Below, piece after piece: positions 43,426 through 51,311 of a DNA stretch of 64,000 bases. The DNA is taken from assembly GCF_002221505.1 (NCBI RefSeq), contig NZ_CP011036.1, forward strand, positions 1,426,001 to 1,490,000, given 5' to 3'. Made by a program: the position numbers and the translations under genes. This DNA is from Pseudoalteromonas nigrifaciens. GTDB lineage: Bacteria > Pseudomonadota > Gammaproteobacteria > Enterobacterales > Alteromonadaceae. Each line of letters begins with the position of its first letter. Within the stretch, counting starts at the first letter, position 1. The notes beneath the pieces were generated by a model. It had not been told where the DNA came from. It saw only the letters and a list, made by a program, of their open reading frames with translations, and did no database searches.

Positions 43426-44084
43426 GCCTAACAGGCAAAGGGCAGTACGCCCCAAGCCTGCACTTACAGCTTATTGAATTAGAAGACGACCTAAAACGCT
43501 TAAAAAGCTATGTAACCCGCGCCGACAAAATCACCCACAAACGTGAGGTGTTATTGCCAAAGTGGTTACCCATTGTTGAAGACTACTTAGCAAAAAAAGG
43601 AAAGCAAAATGAAGACAACCCGATTTTCGCGTATTGCACGATTTGGATGTTTGATGTTGGCAACTTCGCTCGTGGGCTTGAGTTTGGTTTCAGAGCCATT
43701 GAGTTTAACCAGCCCATGGCTAGCAGCATTCGCCGCAAGTGGCCTGGTTTTATTGCCGACACTGTTTTTGATTGGGCGCAAACCCAAGCAGAAAAAGGCC
43801 ACAGCATTGAGCCGTATTTTGGCCAAGTGTTCAGCAACGTTGCGAACCATTGGAAATTACCAGAGCAAGTTACGGCTAAGTACTACAAGTTTGCGGGCCT
43901 TGCGTTACTGCGCAGCAAAAATGGCGACATTAGCCCGTCAACCGTTGGCGACGTGCAAAGGCTACAGCAGGCCGACGGCTACTTAGCTAAAGCAGCAGAG
44001 CTACATAAGCACGCACAAGTAAAAACAGTACGAAACAAAATAGCCATGAGATTAAGAGCCATTGCCGAGCTAAACGCCCAGTAA
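43410..44084 (+). CDS. Terminase small (endonuclease) subunit, P2 gpM-like, without a normal start
   Basis: The frame encodes a typical gpM: AKKQLEKVSLTGKGQYAPSLHLQLIELEDDLK, given here as its SLHLQLIELEDDLKRL core, then LLPKWLPIVEDYL and a C-terminal helical domain. The open frame runs from 43344, but no ATG, GTG or TTG occurs before GTG 43548, which would remove the conserved N-terminus. A full-length protein would begin near 43371 (P2 gpM is about 247 aa). The likely solution is the -1 frameshift from the preceding ORF; start-codon loss or a non-standard start are alternatives. Confidence 0.75.
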   Translation, partial: QLEKVSLTGKGQYAPSLHLQLIELEDDLKRLKSYVTRADKITHKREVLLPKWLPIVEDYLAKKGKQNEDNPIFAYCTIWMFDVGNFARGLEFGFRAIEFNQPMASSIRRKWPGFIADTVFDWAQTQAEKGHSIEPYFGQVFSNVANHWKLPEQVTAKYYKFAGLALLRSKNGDISPSTVGDVQRLQQADGYLAKAAELHKHAQVKTVRNKIAMRLRAIAELNAQ

Positions 44085-44105
44085 TAGCCATTACTCCCAA
44101 CCCTC

Positions 44106-44170
44106 CAGTGCATTAGCCGAGTGTTTTAACGGGCGACCGTTAAAAAACCACTAAGACGCTAACTGCACTG
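44106..44170 (+). other. Nested hairpin between gpM-like and gpL-like genes
   Basis: The outer stem is CAGTGCATTAG (44106-44116) with CTAA-C-TGCACTG (44159-44170). The inner stem is TTTTAACGG / CCGTTAAAA around a GCGA tetraloop (44124-44145). It is the only sizeable non-coding gap in the late operon. Role unknown; mRNA processing is one option. Confidence 0.5.
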
Positions 44171-44195
44171 AACCCAAATTATTAAGGTATGCGGT

Positions 44196-44645
44196 ATGTC
44201 ATTTGGATTTGAAGCAACAGCACAAAACAGCATTGCAATAGATGCAACCAGCGGCTGGCCAGCATTAAGTACCGGTGAATTTCGCGATCATCGCCGCATA
44301 CCTGAGTTTTTTGAAGAAACCGTACTAGCAGACTCGCTCAACCGCAGCGTGCTCGAAGTACAACAACAACTGCTTAAATACATTGCGAAAGAAAACACGG
44401 ACGTTGCTTTCACCCAAACAAACGGCGTGCCTAACTTTAGCCCCAGCCAGCAAAGCGTTTACCGTGGTGCCGTGTATGCACGTTCGCACTCAGATTTAAT
44501 GGGGTATTTTTCATCGGTAGACCAAAAAGCCGCAGGAAATAACAAAGCCGACGATGTTGAACAACAAAACGCAATACTGGCGCAATCTAACCGTAGCATT
44601 CGTTTATTGCTTGGCCTTGGCCGCGCAGGAGTGCAATTGCTATGA
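44196..44645 (+). CDS. Head completion protein (P2 gpL-like)
   Basis: The 149-aa protein matches gpL in size, position and motifs (DHRRIPEFFEETVL, YRGAVYARSHSDLMG). GpL stabilises the packaged head and forms the connector to the tail. It is followed with a 4-bp overlap by the tail completion gene. Confidence 0.9.
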   Translation: MSFGFEATAQNSIAIDATSGWPALSTGEFRDHRRIPEFFEETVLADSLNRSVLEVQQQLLKYIAKENTDVAFTQTNGVPNFSPSQQSVYRGAVYARSHSDLMGYFSSVDQKAAGNNKADDVEQQNAILAQSNRSIRLLLGLGRAGVQLL

Positions 44646-45124
44646 GCCAAACAATTACCCAATTGCAGCAACTAACCAGCTTTTTATTGCAAAGCCTAAA
44701 AGGCGCAATACACACCAATAATTTAGACGCATGGCAAGAGCGCGGCACACTAATAATAAGCGGCGAAGACAAAGGCCAAGACGGTTACGCAGTAGCAAAG
44801 TGGAAACACACAGCGGTTATAGCAATCGAAGATTTTCCGCACCGCAAAGTAAACCCATACAACTTACTAGCAATGGTGAGTGCCTTTTTAATAGATAGCG
44901 ACTGGCCACGTGACGAATACGGCCTTGATGACCCCGAAATAGACATTGACGTAGTAAGCAAAGACAACGCAACAGTGCTAATCGACGTGCAACTAATTGA
45001 CGACATCGAGCTAATACCCGCCGACAACGGCCCCGTATTATTTAACGATGCACGTTATTACGTATCGCTAGCCCCAATTAGCATAGCCGAAGACGTAGAC
45101 GTAAATATTAAGGGCCAATCATGA
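44642..45124 (+). CDS. Tail completion protein (P2 gpR-like)
   Basis: The 160-aa protein resembles gpR: LTSFLLQSLKGAI at the start and AVIAIEDFPHRKVNPYNLLAMV. Required for joining tail and head. Overlaps gpL and the gpS-like gene by 4 bp each (ATGA). Confidence 0.85.
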   Translation: MSQTITQLQQLTSFLLQSLKGAIHTNNLDAWQERGTLIISGEDKGQDGYAVAKWKHTAVIAIEDFPHRKVNPYNLLAMVSAFLIDSDWPRDEYGLDDPEIDIDVVSKDNATVLIDVQLIDDIELIPADNGPVLFNDARYYVSLAPISIAEDVDVNIKGQS

Positions 45125-45777
45125 GCTTAGTGATCACCCCAAATAGTAAACAAGCACTCAGTGCAAAACAGCAATTGCAGCTATTGGCATTGCCTAGTAC
45201 TAAACGCATTCGCTTACTTAAAACCCTTGGCCGATACGAGCGCAAATTAGCGCGCCAACGCATACGCGCGCAAACCACGCTAACCGGCACTAAGTTTGCC
45301 CCGCGTGCAAATGGCAAAAAAGGAAAAATGCTTAAACGCATGGGTAAAACATTAGAACCCTACGTAAAAGCCACTAATCGCTTAGAGCTAAAACATAAAA
45401 ACGCCCTAACCGGACGAGTAGCCGCGCTGCAACAACAAGGCGGCAGCGAAAAAATGACCGCCGCCCGTATGGCCCGTATTCATGGCAAGCCAGATTACAA
45501 AGCACCATGCACCCGCAGCCAAGCTAAAGCGTTATCGGCCGAAGGGTACAAAGTACGTAAAACCAAAGGTAAAGGCTACCGACGCGCAACCATAAAAGAA
45601 ATTATGGCAAGCCTTAATCACGGCAAAGCGACCTTAATTTTAAGCAAATTACGCGGCGAAAAATCACGTAATAGCTGGAGCATACCCGTTAAAGCCCGCC
45701 CGTTTTTAGGCGACACACCGCAAAACGTGCAAGCGCAATTAGCACAAATTTTAAACAACCTTAATAAACGAGGATAA
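45121..45777 (+). CDS. Virion morphogenesis / tail completion protein (P2 gpS-like)
   Basis: This 218-aa basic protein of the phage virion morphogenesis family has LKTLGRYERKLARQRIRAQ (RIR-type motif) and KGKMLKRMGKTLEPYVK, plus a C-terminal TIKEIMASLNHGKATLIL segment. Works with gpR in finishing the tail. It ends 4 bp before the sheath gene. Confidence 0.87.
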   Translation: MSLVITPNSKQALSAKQQLQLLALPSTKRIRLLKTLGRYERKLARQRIRAQTTLTGTKFAPRANGKKGKMLKRMGKTLEPYVKATNRLELKHKNALTGRVAALQQQGGSEKMTAARMARIHGKPDYKAPCTRSQAKALSAEGYKVRKTKGKGYRRATIKEIMASLNHGKATLILSKLRGEKSRNSWSIPVKARPFLGDTPQNVQAQLAQILNNLNKRG

Positions 45778-45781
45778 ACTA

Positions 45782-46888
45782 ATGTCACTAGGTAAAGTGC
45801 AAGTTAATAATTTAAATTTGGGGCAGGGTGACATTAGTGCCATCGAACGCCACTTTTTATTTGTAGGCCGCGCAGGTGATGCAGCCGAAGAAAGCCAATT
45901 GTTTAGCATTGGCGCGCAAACCGACTTAAGCAAAACATTTGCCGATAGCCCACTGCGCGATCAGCTTATTGCAGCGCAAAAAAACGCAGGCCAAAACTGG
46001 ACGGCAGCGGTTTACCCACTAGCCGAAGCCGAGAACATTATTGACGCAATTGACCGCGCCAACGAAGTACAAAGCTTTGAAATGGTTATTGTATGTAACG
46101 AGCAAAAAACCAGCGCCGAAATTACCACTATTCATGATCACCTAGAATCGTTAAAAGCCACATTAGGCCGTTTTGTATCTGCATTAATTGCAGTGCCAGG
46201 CATAGATGTTGCCACGCAAACATGGCCCGCTTATGAAGCCGCAACCGTGGCACTGCAAGCAGGTGTTGCCGCGCACTTAGTAGTACCTGTACCGCAATTA
46301 CACGGCAATAACGTAGGCGTATTAGCGGGGCGATTATGTGATCGTAGCGTAAGCATTGCCGACAGCCCAATGCGCGTAGCCACTGGCAGCGTACTTGGCC
46401 TAGGCGCAGCACCGGTTGACAGCGAAAGCGAACCACTATCGCTAGCAACACTAGAAACCCTAGCCAATGCCCGCATGAGCGTGCCGCAATGGTACAGCGA
46501 TTTTGAAGGCACCTACTGGAGCGATGCCCAAACGCTAGACGCAGAAGGCGGCGACTACCAATACCTAGAGCACCTACGCCCAGTGCATAAAGCCAGCCGC
46601 GAAGTGCGCGTATTAGCCATTCGCCGTGTAGCAAACCGCGCGCTTAACTCAACGCCAAACAGCATTGAGCTAAACAAAGCGTATTTTATGAAACCGCTAC
46701 GCGCCATGAGCAAAAGCACCACTATTTTAGGTACCCAGTTCCCCGGTGAAATACAGCCGCCAATTGAAGGCGATATTTCAATTGTATGGACCACCAATAA
46801 AACCGTGGTTATTTACATGGTGCTACGCCCATACAACAGCCCTAAAGAAATTACCGTCAACATCATGCTTGATTTAAGCAGCAACTAG
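45782..46888 (+). CDS. Contractile tail sheath protein (HP1-like, DUF2586)
   Basis: The 368-aa protein in the sheath position. It is shorter than and different from P2 FI and resembles HP1-type DUF2586 sheaths: NLNLGQGDISAIERHFLFVG near the start and RVLAIRRVANRALNSTP plus FPGEIQPPIEGDISIVW in the conserved C-terminal domain. Polymerises around the tube and contracts on infection. Confidence 0.9.
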   Translation: MSLGKVQVNNLNLGQGDISAIERHFLFVGRAGDAAEESQLFSIGAQTDLSKTFADSPLRDQLIAAQKNAGQNWTAAVYPLAEAENIIDAIDRANEVQSFEMVIVCNEQKTSAEITTIHDHLESLKATLGRFVSALIAVPGIDVATQTWPAYEAATVALQAGVAAHLVVPVPQLHGNNVGVLAGRLCDRSVSIADSPMRVATGSVLGLGAAPVDSESEPLSLATLETLANARMSVPQWYSDFEGTYWSDAQTLDAEGGDYQYLEHLRPVHKASREVRVLAIRRVANRALNSTPNSIELNKAYFMKPLRAMSKSTTILGTQFPGEIQPPIEGDISIVWTTNKTVVIYMVLRPYNSPKEITVNIMLDLSSN

Positions 46889-46899
46889 GAGAACTGATC

Positions 46900-47349
46900 A
46901 TGCGTTTATCAGGAATGAATTTTAACGTGAATTTGGGCGACATTATGGTGCAAGTTGACACCGCATCATTAGCTATTACCGACAACAGTGCTGTAAGCCA
47001 AACAGGCGGCGTACCAGACGGCTTTGTAGATGGCGATGTAGCAGCCAGCGGCGAACTATCGGTTAACGCCAGTAACTTTGCACTCATATCAGATGCTGCA
47101 AAAAGCGCCGGTTCCTGGCGCGGCATGCAAACGTTCGACATTTTGTTTTATGCCAAAACCAGCAAAGACGAAATGAAAGTAGAAGCCTTTGGTTGCCGCA
47201 TTAAACTCAGCGACATTTTAGACATAGACAAAAAAGGCGGCAGCGCCAGCTTGTTTAAAATACCGTTTGATGTAACCAGCCCCGACTTTGTAAATATCAA
47301 CGGTGTGCCGTACCTGCGCAGCGAAGAAATTGAAAACATAGTGCAATAA
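46900..47349 (+). CDS. Tail tube protein (HP1-like, DUF2597)
   Basis: The 149-aa tube subunit has MRLSGMNFNVNLGDIMV and SLAITDNSAVSQTGGVPDGFVDG, the DUF2597 pattern. It follows the sheath gene by 11 bp; AGGAG precedes the ATG. Confidence 0.9.
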   Translation: MRLSGMNFNVNLGDIMVQVDTASLAITDNSAVSQTGGVPDGFVDGDVAASGELSVNASNFALISDAAKSAGSWRGMQTFDILFYAKTSKDEMKVEAFGCRIKLSDILDIDKKGGSASLFKIPFDVTSPDFVNINGVPYLRSEEIENIVQ

Positions 47350-47364
47350 AAAGGCAGTTAGTAA

Positions 47365-47565
47365 ATGGATGATCTAGACCACCTAGTAATTGCACAGGAA
47401 CGCGCTGAAAAACGTTTTGTTGATCAGCGCCTAAACGGACTTAAAAACAGCCGCGTTATTAGTGCAACGGACTGCATTGATTGCGGCGACCCAATACCAA
47501 AAGCGCGACAAAAAGCCATAAAAGGTGTGCAGCGCTGCGTACCGTGCCAATCGTTAAGCGAGTAG
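47365..47565 (+). CDS. DksA/TraR-type zinc-finger protein
   Basis: This 66-aa protein has the C4 zinc finger CIDCGDPIPKARQKAIKG...CVPCQ, as in the short DksA/TraR proteins found in many P2-like phages. It might modulate RNA polymerase during late expression. It sits between the tube and lysozyme genes. Confidence 0.9.
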   Translation: MDDLDHLVIAQERAEKRFVDQRLNGLKNSRVISATDCIDCGDPIPKARQKAIKGVQRCVPCQSLSE

Positions 47566-47569
47566 CAAA

Positions 47570-48121
47570 ATGAACAATATTAAAGTGAATTACAATTTTA
47601 TTTCAGAGCTAGAAGGCGGCGCGCAACTAAACGGCTATGTGCCCGATGCAGCCAATTCTAAATCTGGAGTAACCATTGCCACTGGCTTTGATATTGGGCA
47701 ATGCGACGAAGCTGCATTGAAATACTTATTGCCCGAATTTATTGCTAATAAATTAAAGCGTTTTTGCTTATTAAAAGGCAACCAAGCATTAAAAGCATGT
47801 AAGCAAAACCCGCTTAACATTAACGAAAATGAAGCAACCATTATTGATTTATGCGTTAAGCAGCAATCAACCGATTACCTAGTTGCTACTTACAACAAGC
47901 ATTCAGCCATTAAGTTTGAGCAACTGCCAGAACCTATGCAAACCGTTATTGCGTCGGTGGCATTTCAATATGGCAATTTAGCCAAGCGTTGCCCTAACTT
48001 TTGGCGCACGGCCATAACCCAAAACACGCAAGCCATGATTGACGAACTGGTTAACTTTGGCGACCGATACACAACGCGCCGCTGGCGTGAAGCTACTTAT
48101 TTACAACAAGCGGAGTGCTGA
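47570..48121 (+). CDS. Phage endolysin (pesticin/T4-lysozyme-like muramidase)
   Basis: The 183-aa protein has a catalytic-type ELEGG near the start and GYVPDAANSKSGVTIATGFDIGQ (split GYVPDAANSKSG / VTIATGFDIGQ), typical of the pesticin C-terminal lysozyme group. No signal peptide, so it needs a holin. It starts 4 bp after the zinc-finger gene and its stop overlaps the holin's ribosome-binding region. Confidence 0.85.
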   Translation: MNNIKVNYNFISELEGGAQLNGYVPDAANSKSGVTIATGFDIGQCDEAALKYLLPEFIANKLKRFCLLKGNQALKACKQNPLNINENEATIIDLCVKQQSTDYLVATYNKHSAIKFEQLPEPMQTVIASVAFQYGNLAKRCPNFWRTAITQNTQAMIDELVNFGDRYTTRRWREATYLQQAEC

Positions 48122-48123
48122 TC

Positions 48124-48513
48124 ATGGGCTGGTTTTCAAAAGTATTTAATGGCAACCCAATAGAAGCCATTGGCAAAGCGGGCGATGCATTATTCACATC
48201 AGACGAAGAACGCCAGCAGCTAAGCAACGATTTAGCAGAGATTCAGCAAAAACCGCTGCTAATGCAAGCGCTAGCAAATACCCATGCAGCACAACACCGC
48301 TCAACTTTTGTAGCGGGTGCACGCCCTTTTTTACTCTGGGTGTGTGGTTTTGGCTTTTTGTTTACTTTTTTAATAAACCCTATTTTGCAATGGATTATGC
48401 CTGAAGCCGGAACGCCAGAACTGCCAACAGATGTAATGATGGAATTAACCCTCGCATTACTTGGCCTAGCAAGTTTAAGGACAGTAGAAAAAATTAAAGG
48501 AGTAGCCAAGTGA
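48124..48513 (+). CDS. Holin of the 3TM/GTA type
   Basis: The 129-aa protein has an N-terminal amphipathic region and hydrophobic helices at about 60-85 (RPFLLWVCGFGFLFTFLI) and 98-115. ATG 48124 (MGWFSKVF) has CGGAG 8 nt upstream. It opens the inner membrane for the endolysin. Confidence 0.8.
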   Translation: MGWFSKVFNGNPIEAIGKAGDALFTSDEERQQLSNDLAEIQQKPLLMQALANTHAAQHRSTFVAGARPFLLWVCGFGFLFTFLINPILQWIMPEAGTPELPTDVMMELTLALLGLASLRTVEKIKGVAK

Positions 48514-48764
48514 AAGAAGTAGCCGACTGGATAATGGTAGCCATTGCCTTTATTAGCCTAGTGCTAACCGTATTAGTGCCGCTGTTAGTGAGCCTATTTA
48601 ACGCCCACAAAGCAACGGCCAAAGAGCTAAGCGACCACAAAACCCATGTGGCCGAAACGTACGCCACCAAACCCGATTTTGAAAAATTAACTGATCGTAT
48701 GGAAAGCCGCATTAAAGACGGATTTGAAACACTCGAAAAACTATTCACCAAATCTAAGGAATAA
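48510..48764 (+). CDS. Small membrane protein of the lysis cassette
   Basis: The 84-aa protein has one N-terminal membrane helix (about 7-30, IMVAIAFISLVLTVLVPLLV) and a coiled-coil tail. Layout resembles DUF2730 proteins or an Rz-type spanin, but no partner Rz1 lipoprotein is seen. GTG start overlapping the holin stop. Confidence 0.75.
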   Translation: MKEVADWIMVAIAFISLVLTVLVPLLVSLFNAHKATAKELSDHKTHVAETYATKPDFEKLTDRMESRIKDGFETLEKLFTKSKE

Positions 48765-48766
48765 CC

Positions 48767-49030
48767 ATGAAAAAGCACGTTGTACTAACACTTGGCGCAA
48801 ACGACATCAACTTTGAAGTAACCACCGAAACTTATAACGGTTACCTAAACGACATTATGCCAAACAACAAAGTGGCTCCAGCGCATAACTTTGTAATGCG
48901 ATCAGTAGTAGACGAAGACAAAGAAAAGCTACGTAAAGTACTCGACGATTCGCCAGGTGCAGCAATGCAAATTTGTGGCTTGCTACAGCAGGAGTTTGCC
49001 CCAGCAATTGAAATTAGCGTAAAAAAATAA
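48767..49030 (+). CDS. Tail assembly chaperone (P2 gpE-like), unshifted product
   Basis: The 87-aa protein sits directly before the tape measure gene, where contractile and non-contractile phages encode the tail chaperone pair. The gene ends with GTA-AAA-AAA-TAA; the A-AAA-AAA heptamer (49021-49027) allows -1 slippage to the next open frame. Produces both a short and a long form. Confidence 0.8.
   Translation: MKKHVVLTLGANDINFEVTTETYNGYLNDIMPNNKVAPAHNFVMRSVVDEDKEKLRKVLDDSPGAAMQICGLLQQEFAPAIEISVKK
49021..49027 (+). promoter_or_regulatory. -1 programmed frameshift site A-AAA-AAA
   Basis: The seven-A heptamer is in phase with the gpE-like frame and directly followed by its stop TAA. Slippage reads on as K-I-N-A-L-V-E-A. 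Confidence 0.8.
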
Positions 49031-49218
49031 ATGCGCTGGTTGAAGCCATAGACAACAACCAGATCGAGCAATTGCTAACGTATCGGCGGAAAATACTCCC
49101 GCACGAAGACGACAGCGAACTAAACATTGCTCGTGCTGCATGGCTTTTAAAACGCCAGCGTGAAGACCTAGAAACACTCGTTGCCAATGCAGTGTGCAAA
49201 GCCTTTGGAGGCAAGTAA
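49027..49218 (+). CDS. Tail assembly chaperone extension (E' part, made by frameshift)
   Basis: The 63-codon open frame has no start of its own need and begins at the slippery site. It reads INALVEAIDNNQIEQLL and ends AVCKAFGGK, typical of T/E' chaperone tails. The fusion with the upstream frame would be about 150 aa. Its stop abuts the tape measure ATG. Confidence 0.8.
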   Translation: MNALVEAIDNNQIEQLLTYRRKILPHEDDSELNIARAAWLLKRQREDLETLVANAVCKAFGGK

Positions 49219-50979
49219 ATGAGTTTACCGCAACAGCTAATGTTTACCGTTGGTATGATTGACCAAATTACTAAGCCTATTGCAAAAATAAGCAGTAGCC
49301 TTAATGGGTTAACCAACGACTACCAAGCTGGCACCATGAAAATGGCGTCGGGCGTTGCGGGTATTGCGGCCAGTGGTTATGCACTACAAAACGCACTCAT
49401 GCCAGCCATAGAAATGGACCGCGCACTAGGCGAAGTAAGCTCGCTTGGTGTGCGCGAGTCTGCATTAAAACAACTTACCGACACCTCGTACCAATTTGCG
49501 CTTAAGTACGGCAAATCGTCTACCGAATTTGTTAAATCGAGTTACGACATACAAAGTGCCATTGCCGGGCTAAACGATGCCGACTTATCGGCATTTACGC
49601 TATCGAGCAACGTATTAGCTGCGGCCACTAAGTCAGACGCAGGCACTATTACCAATTACATGGGCACCATGTACGGTATTTTTAAAAACCAAGCCAACGA
49701 AATGGGCAAAGGCGAATGGGTAGAACAACTAACCGGCATGACCGCAACCGCAGTACAAGCGTTTAAAACCACAGGTACAGAAATGTCGGGCGCATTTACC
49801 GCCATTGGTGCACAAGCAACCAGTGCCGGTATAAGCATGAACGAACAAATGGCCATACTAGGCACATTGCAAGCAACCATGTCGGGCAGTGAAGCAGGCA
49901 CAAAATACAAATCGTTTTTAGCTGGAGTAGGCAAAGCGCAAGACGCACTCAACCTAACCTTTACCGACAGCCAAGGCGCAATGCTGCCAATGGTCGACAT
50001 ACTAAACCAAATAAAAGGCAAGTACGGCGAAACCATAGACGTAGCAGAAGGCGACGCACTTAAAAAAGCATTTGGCTCAGCCGAAGCCGTAGCCACCATA
50101 AACTTATTAATGAACGACATTGATGGCCTAGGTAAATCAATAAACGACCTAGGTGATGTAACCGGCATGCAACAAGCCGAAAAAATGGCAATGAGTATGA
50201 CCGACCAAAGCGAGCGACTAAGCCAAAGCTGGTATGTAATTCGCGCTGCATGGGGCAGCGCAATACTGCCCGTATTTAACGACTTTGTAGGCATGATTGC
50301 CGACATGGGCACCAGCGTTGTGTGGTTTACCGAAGCATTCCCTAATTTAACAAAATGGATAGGTTACGCCGCCGTTGGCGTGCTTGGCCTTGTAGCTGCA
50401 GGCGGATTATTTACGCTAATGATGGGCGCAGGAAAAATGGCCATAGTTGCATGGACAGTAGGCGCAATGGTGTGGGGCGGTATAACCACCGCACTAACCA
50501 CAGGGCTAACATTTTTAAAAGGCGCAATGCTGGCACTTAACATTGTTATGTACGCCAATCCAATTTTATTAATTGTTGCAGGAATAGTTGCCGCTATTGC
50601 CGCCGTGGGTGCATTGATTTATTACTGGGACGACCTAAAAGCAACTATGGGCGAATGGGGGTGGATAAAAGCAATTGTAGGCGTGTTTACCTCGGTTTGG
50701 TCAACCATTAAAAATTTATTTACTGGCTACCTAAATTGGTGGATAGACAAAATAAACATGCTGCCCGGCGTAGACATAGAACTAATAAGCTCAGGCTCTA
50801 ATGCCAGCACATCAAGCATCGACGCAATAGAGCCAATTAGAAGTAAAGCCGAAAAAGGCGGTATTACTCAGCAAATAAGTAACGCAAACCAACAAAAATC
50901 AACCAGCGTTGGCACTGTTAACGTGTACCCAGCCAAAGGCGAAACTAACTTTATGAACTTTGTGGAAATGCAGTCATGA
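49219..50979 (+). CDS. Tail tape measure protein (P2 gpT-like)
   Basis: The 586-aa protein has the TP901-type N-terminal region (ALGEVSSLGVRESALKQLTD, LSSNVLAAATKSDAGTI, AGTKYKSFLAGVGKAQD) and a hydrophobic stretch at about 370-480 that crosses the membrane during injection. Its length sets tail length; it is short compared with P2 gpT (about 815 aa), so a short tail is predicted. Confidence 0.92.
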   Translation: MSLPQQLMFTVGMIDQITKPIAKISSSLNGLTNDYQAGTMKMASGVAGIAASGYALQNALMPAIEMDRALGEVSSLGVRESALKQLTDTSYQFALKYGKSSTEFVKSSYDIQSAIAGLNDADLSAFTLSSNVLAAATKSDAGTITNYMGTMYGIFKNQANEMGKGEWVEQLTGMTATAVQAFKTTGTEMSGAFTAIGAQATSAGISMNEQMAILGTLQATMSGSEAGTKYKSFLAGVGKAQDALNLTFTDSQGAMLPMVDILNQIKGKYGETIDVAEGDALKKAFGSAEAVATINLLMNDIDGLGKSINDLGDVTGMQQAEKMAMSMTDQSERLSQSWYVIRAAWGSAILPVFNDFVGMIADMGTSVVWFTEAFPNLTKWIGYAAVGVLGLVAAGGLFTLMMGAGKMAIVAWTVGAMVWGGITTALTTGLTFLKGAMLALNIVMYANPILLIVAGIVAAIAAVGALIYYWDDLKATMGEWGWIKAIVGVFTSVWSTIKNLFTGYLNWWIDKINMLPGVDIELISSGSNASTSSIDAIEPIRSKAEKGGITQQISNANQQKSTSVGTVNVYPAKGETNFMNFVEMQS

Positions 50980-51311
50980 GTATTTATAGCGACCTACATA
51001 TTAAAAACGGCGATGTGGTGTTAGACGCAGGCAACAACCCAACGTATTTAAGCAACCGCGACGTAATAGCCCAAGACATAGTGCACGCAATTTTAGACAC
51101 CGGCCTTGCAAACTTATTAGTAAGCGACCGAGGAACAGGCGTAACCCAAGACACCCAAACGCAAATAAAGCTACTGGTTGAAGACGACTTACGCATTATG
51201 CCTGGCACCGTGCAAGTTGAGCAAAACCAAGTTAACAAAGGCCAGTGGTGGGTAACTGCTAAAACCATCGAGTTTGGCGCTATTTCATCATTGATCATCG
51301 AGGCACAATAA
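50976..51311 (+). CDS. Baseplate-associated protein (DUF2590, gpW/gp25-like position)
   Basis: The 111-aa protein (IYSDLHIKNGDVVLDAGNNP; VSDRGTGVTQDTQTQIKLLVEDDLRIMPG) fits the DUF2590 pattern of HP1-like phages and occupies the place of the gp25/W baseplate wedge. Overlaps the tape measure by 4 bp and the J-like gene by 1 bp (TAATG). Confidence 0.82.
   Translation: MSIYSDLHIKNGDVVLDAGNNPTYLSNRDVIAQDIVHAILDTGLANLLVSDRGTGVTQDTQTQIKLLVEDDLRIMPGTVQVEQNQVNKGQWWVTAKTIEFGAISSLIIEAQ

Noticed and set aside
43609..43986. 125-aa hydrophobic ORF inside the gpM region (+ strand)
   Set aside because: It is an out-of-frame shadow of the gpM-like gene, which has clear family similarity.
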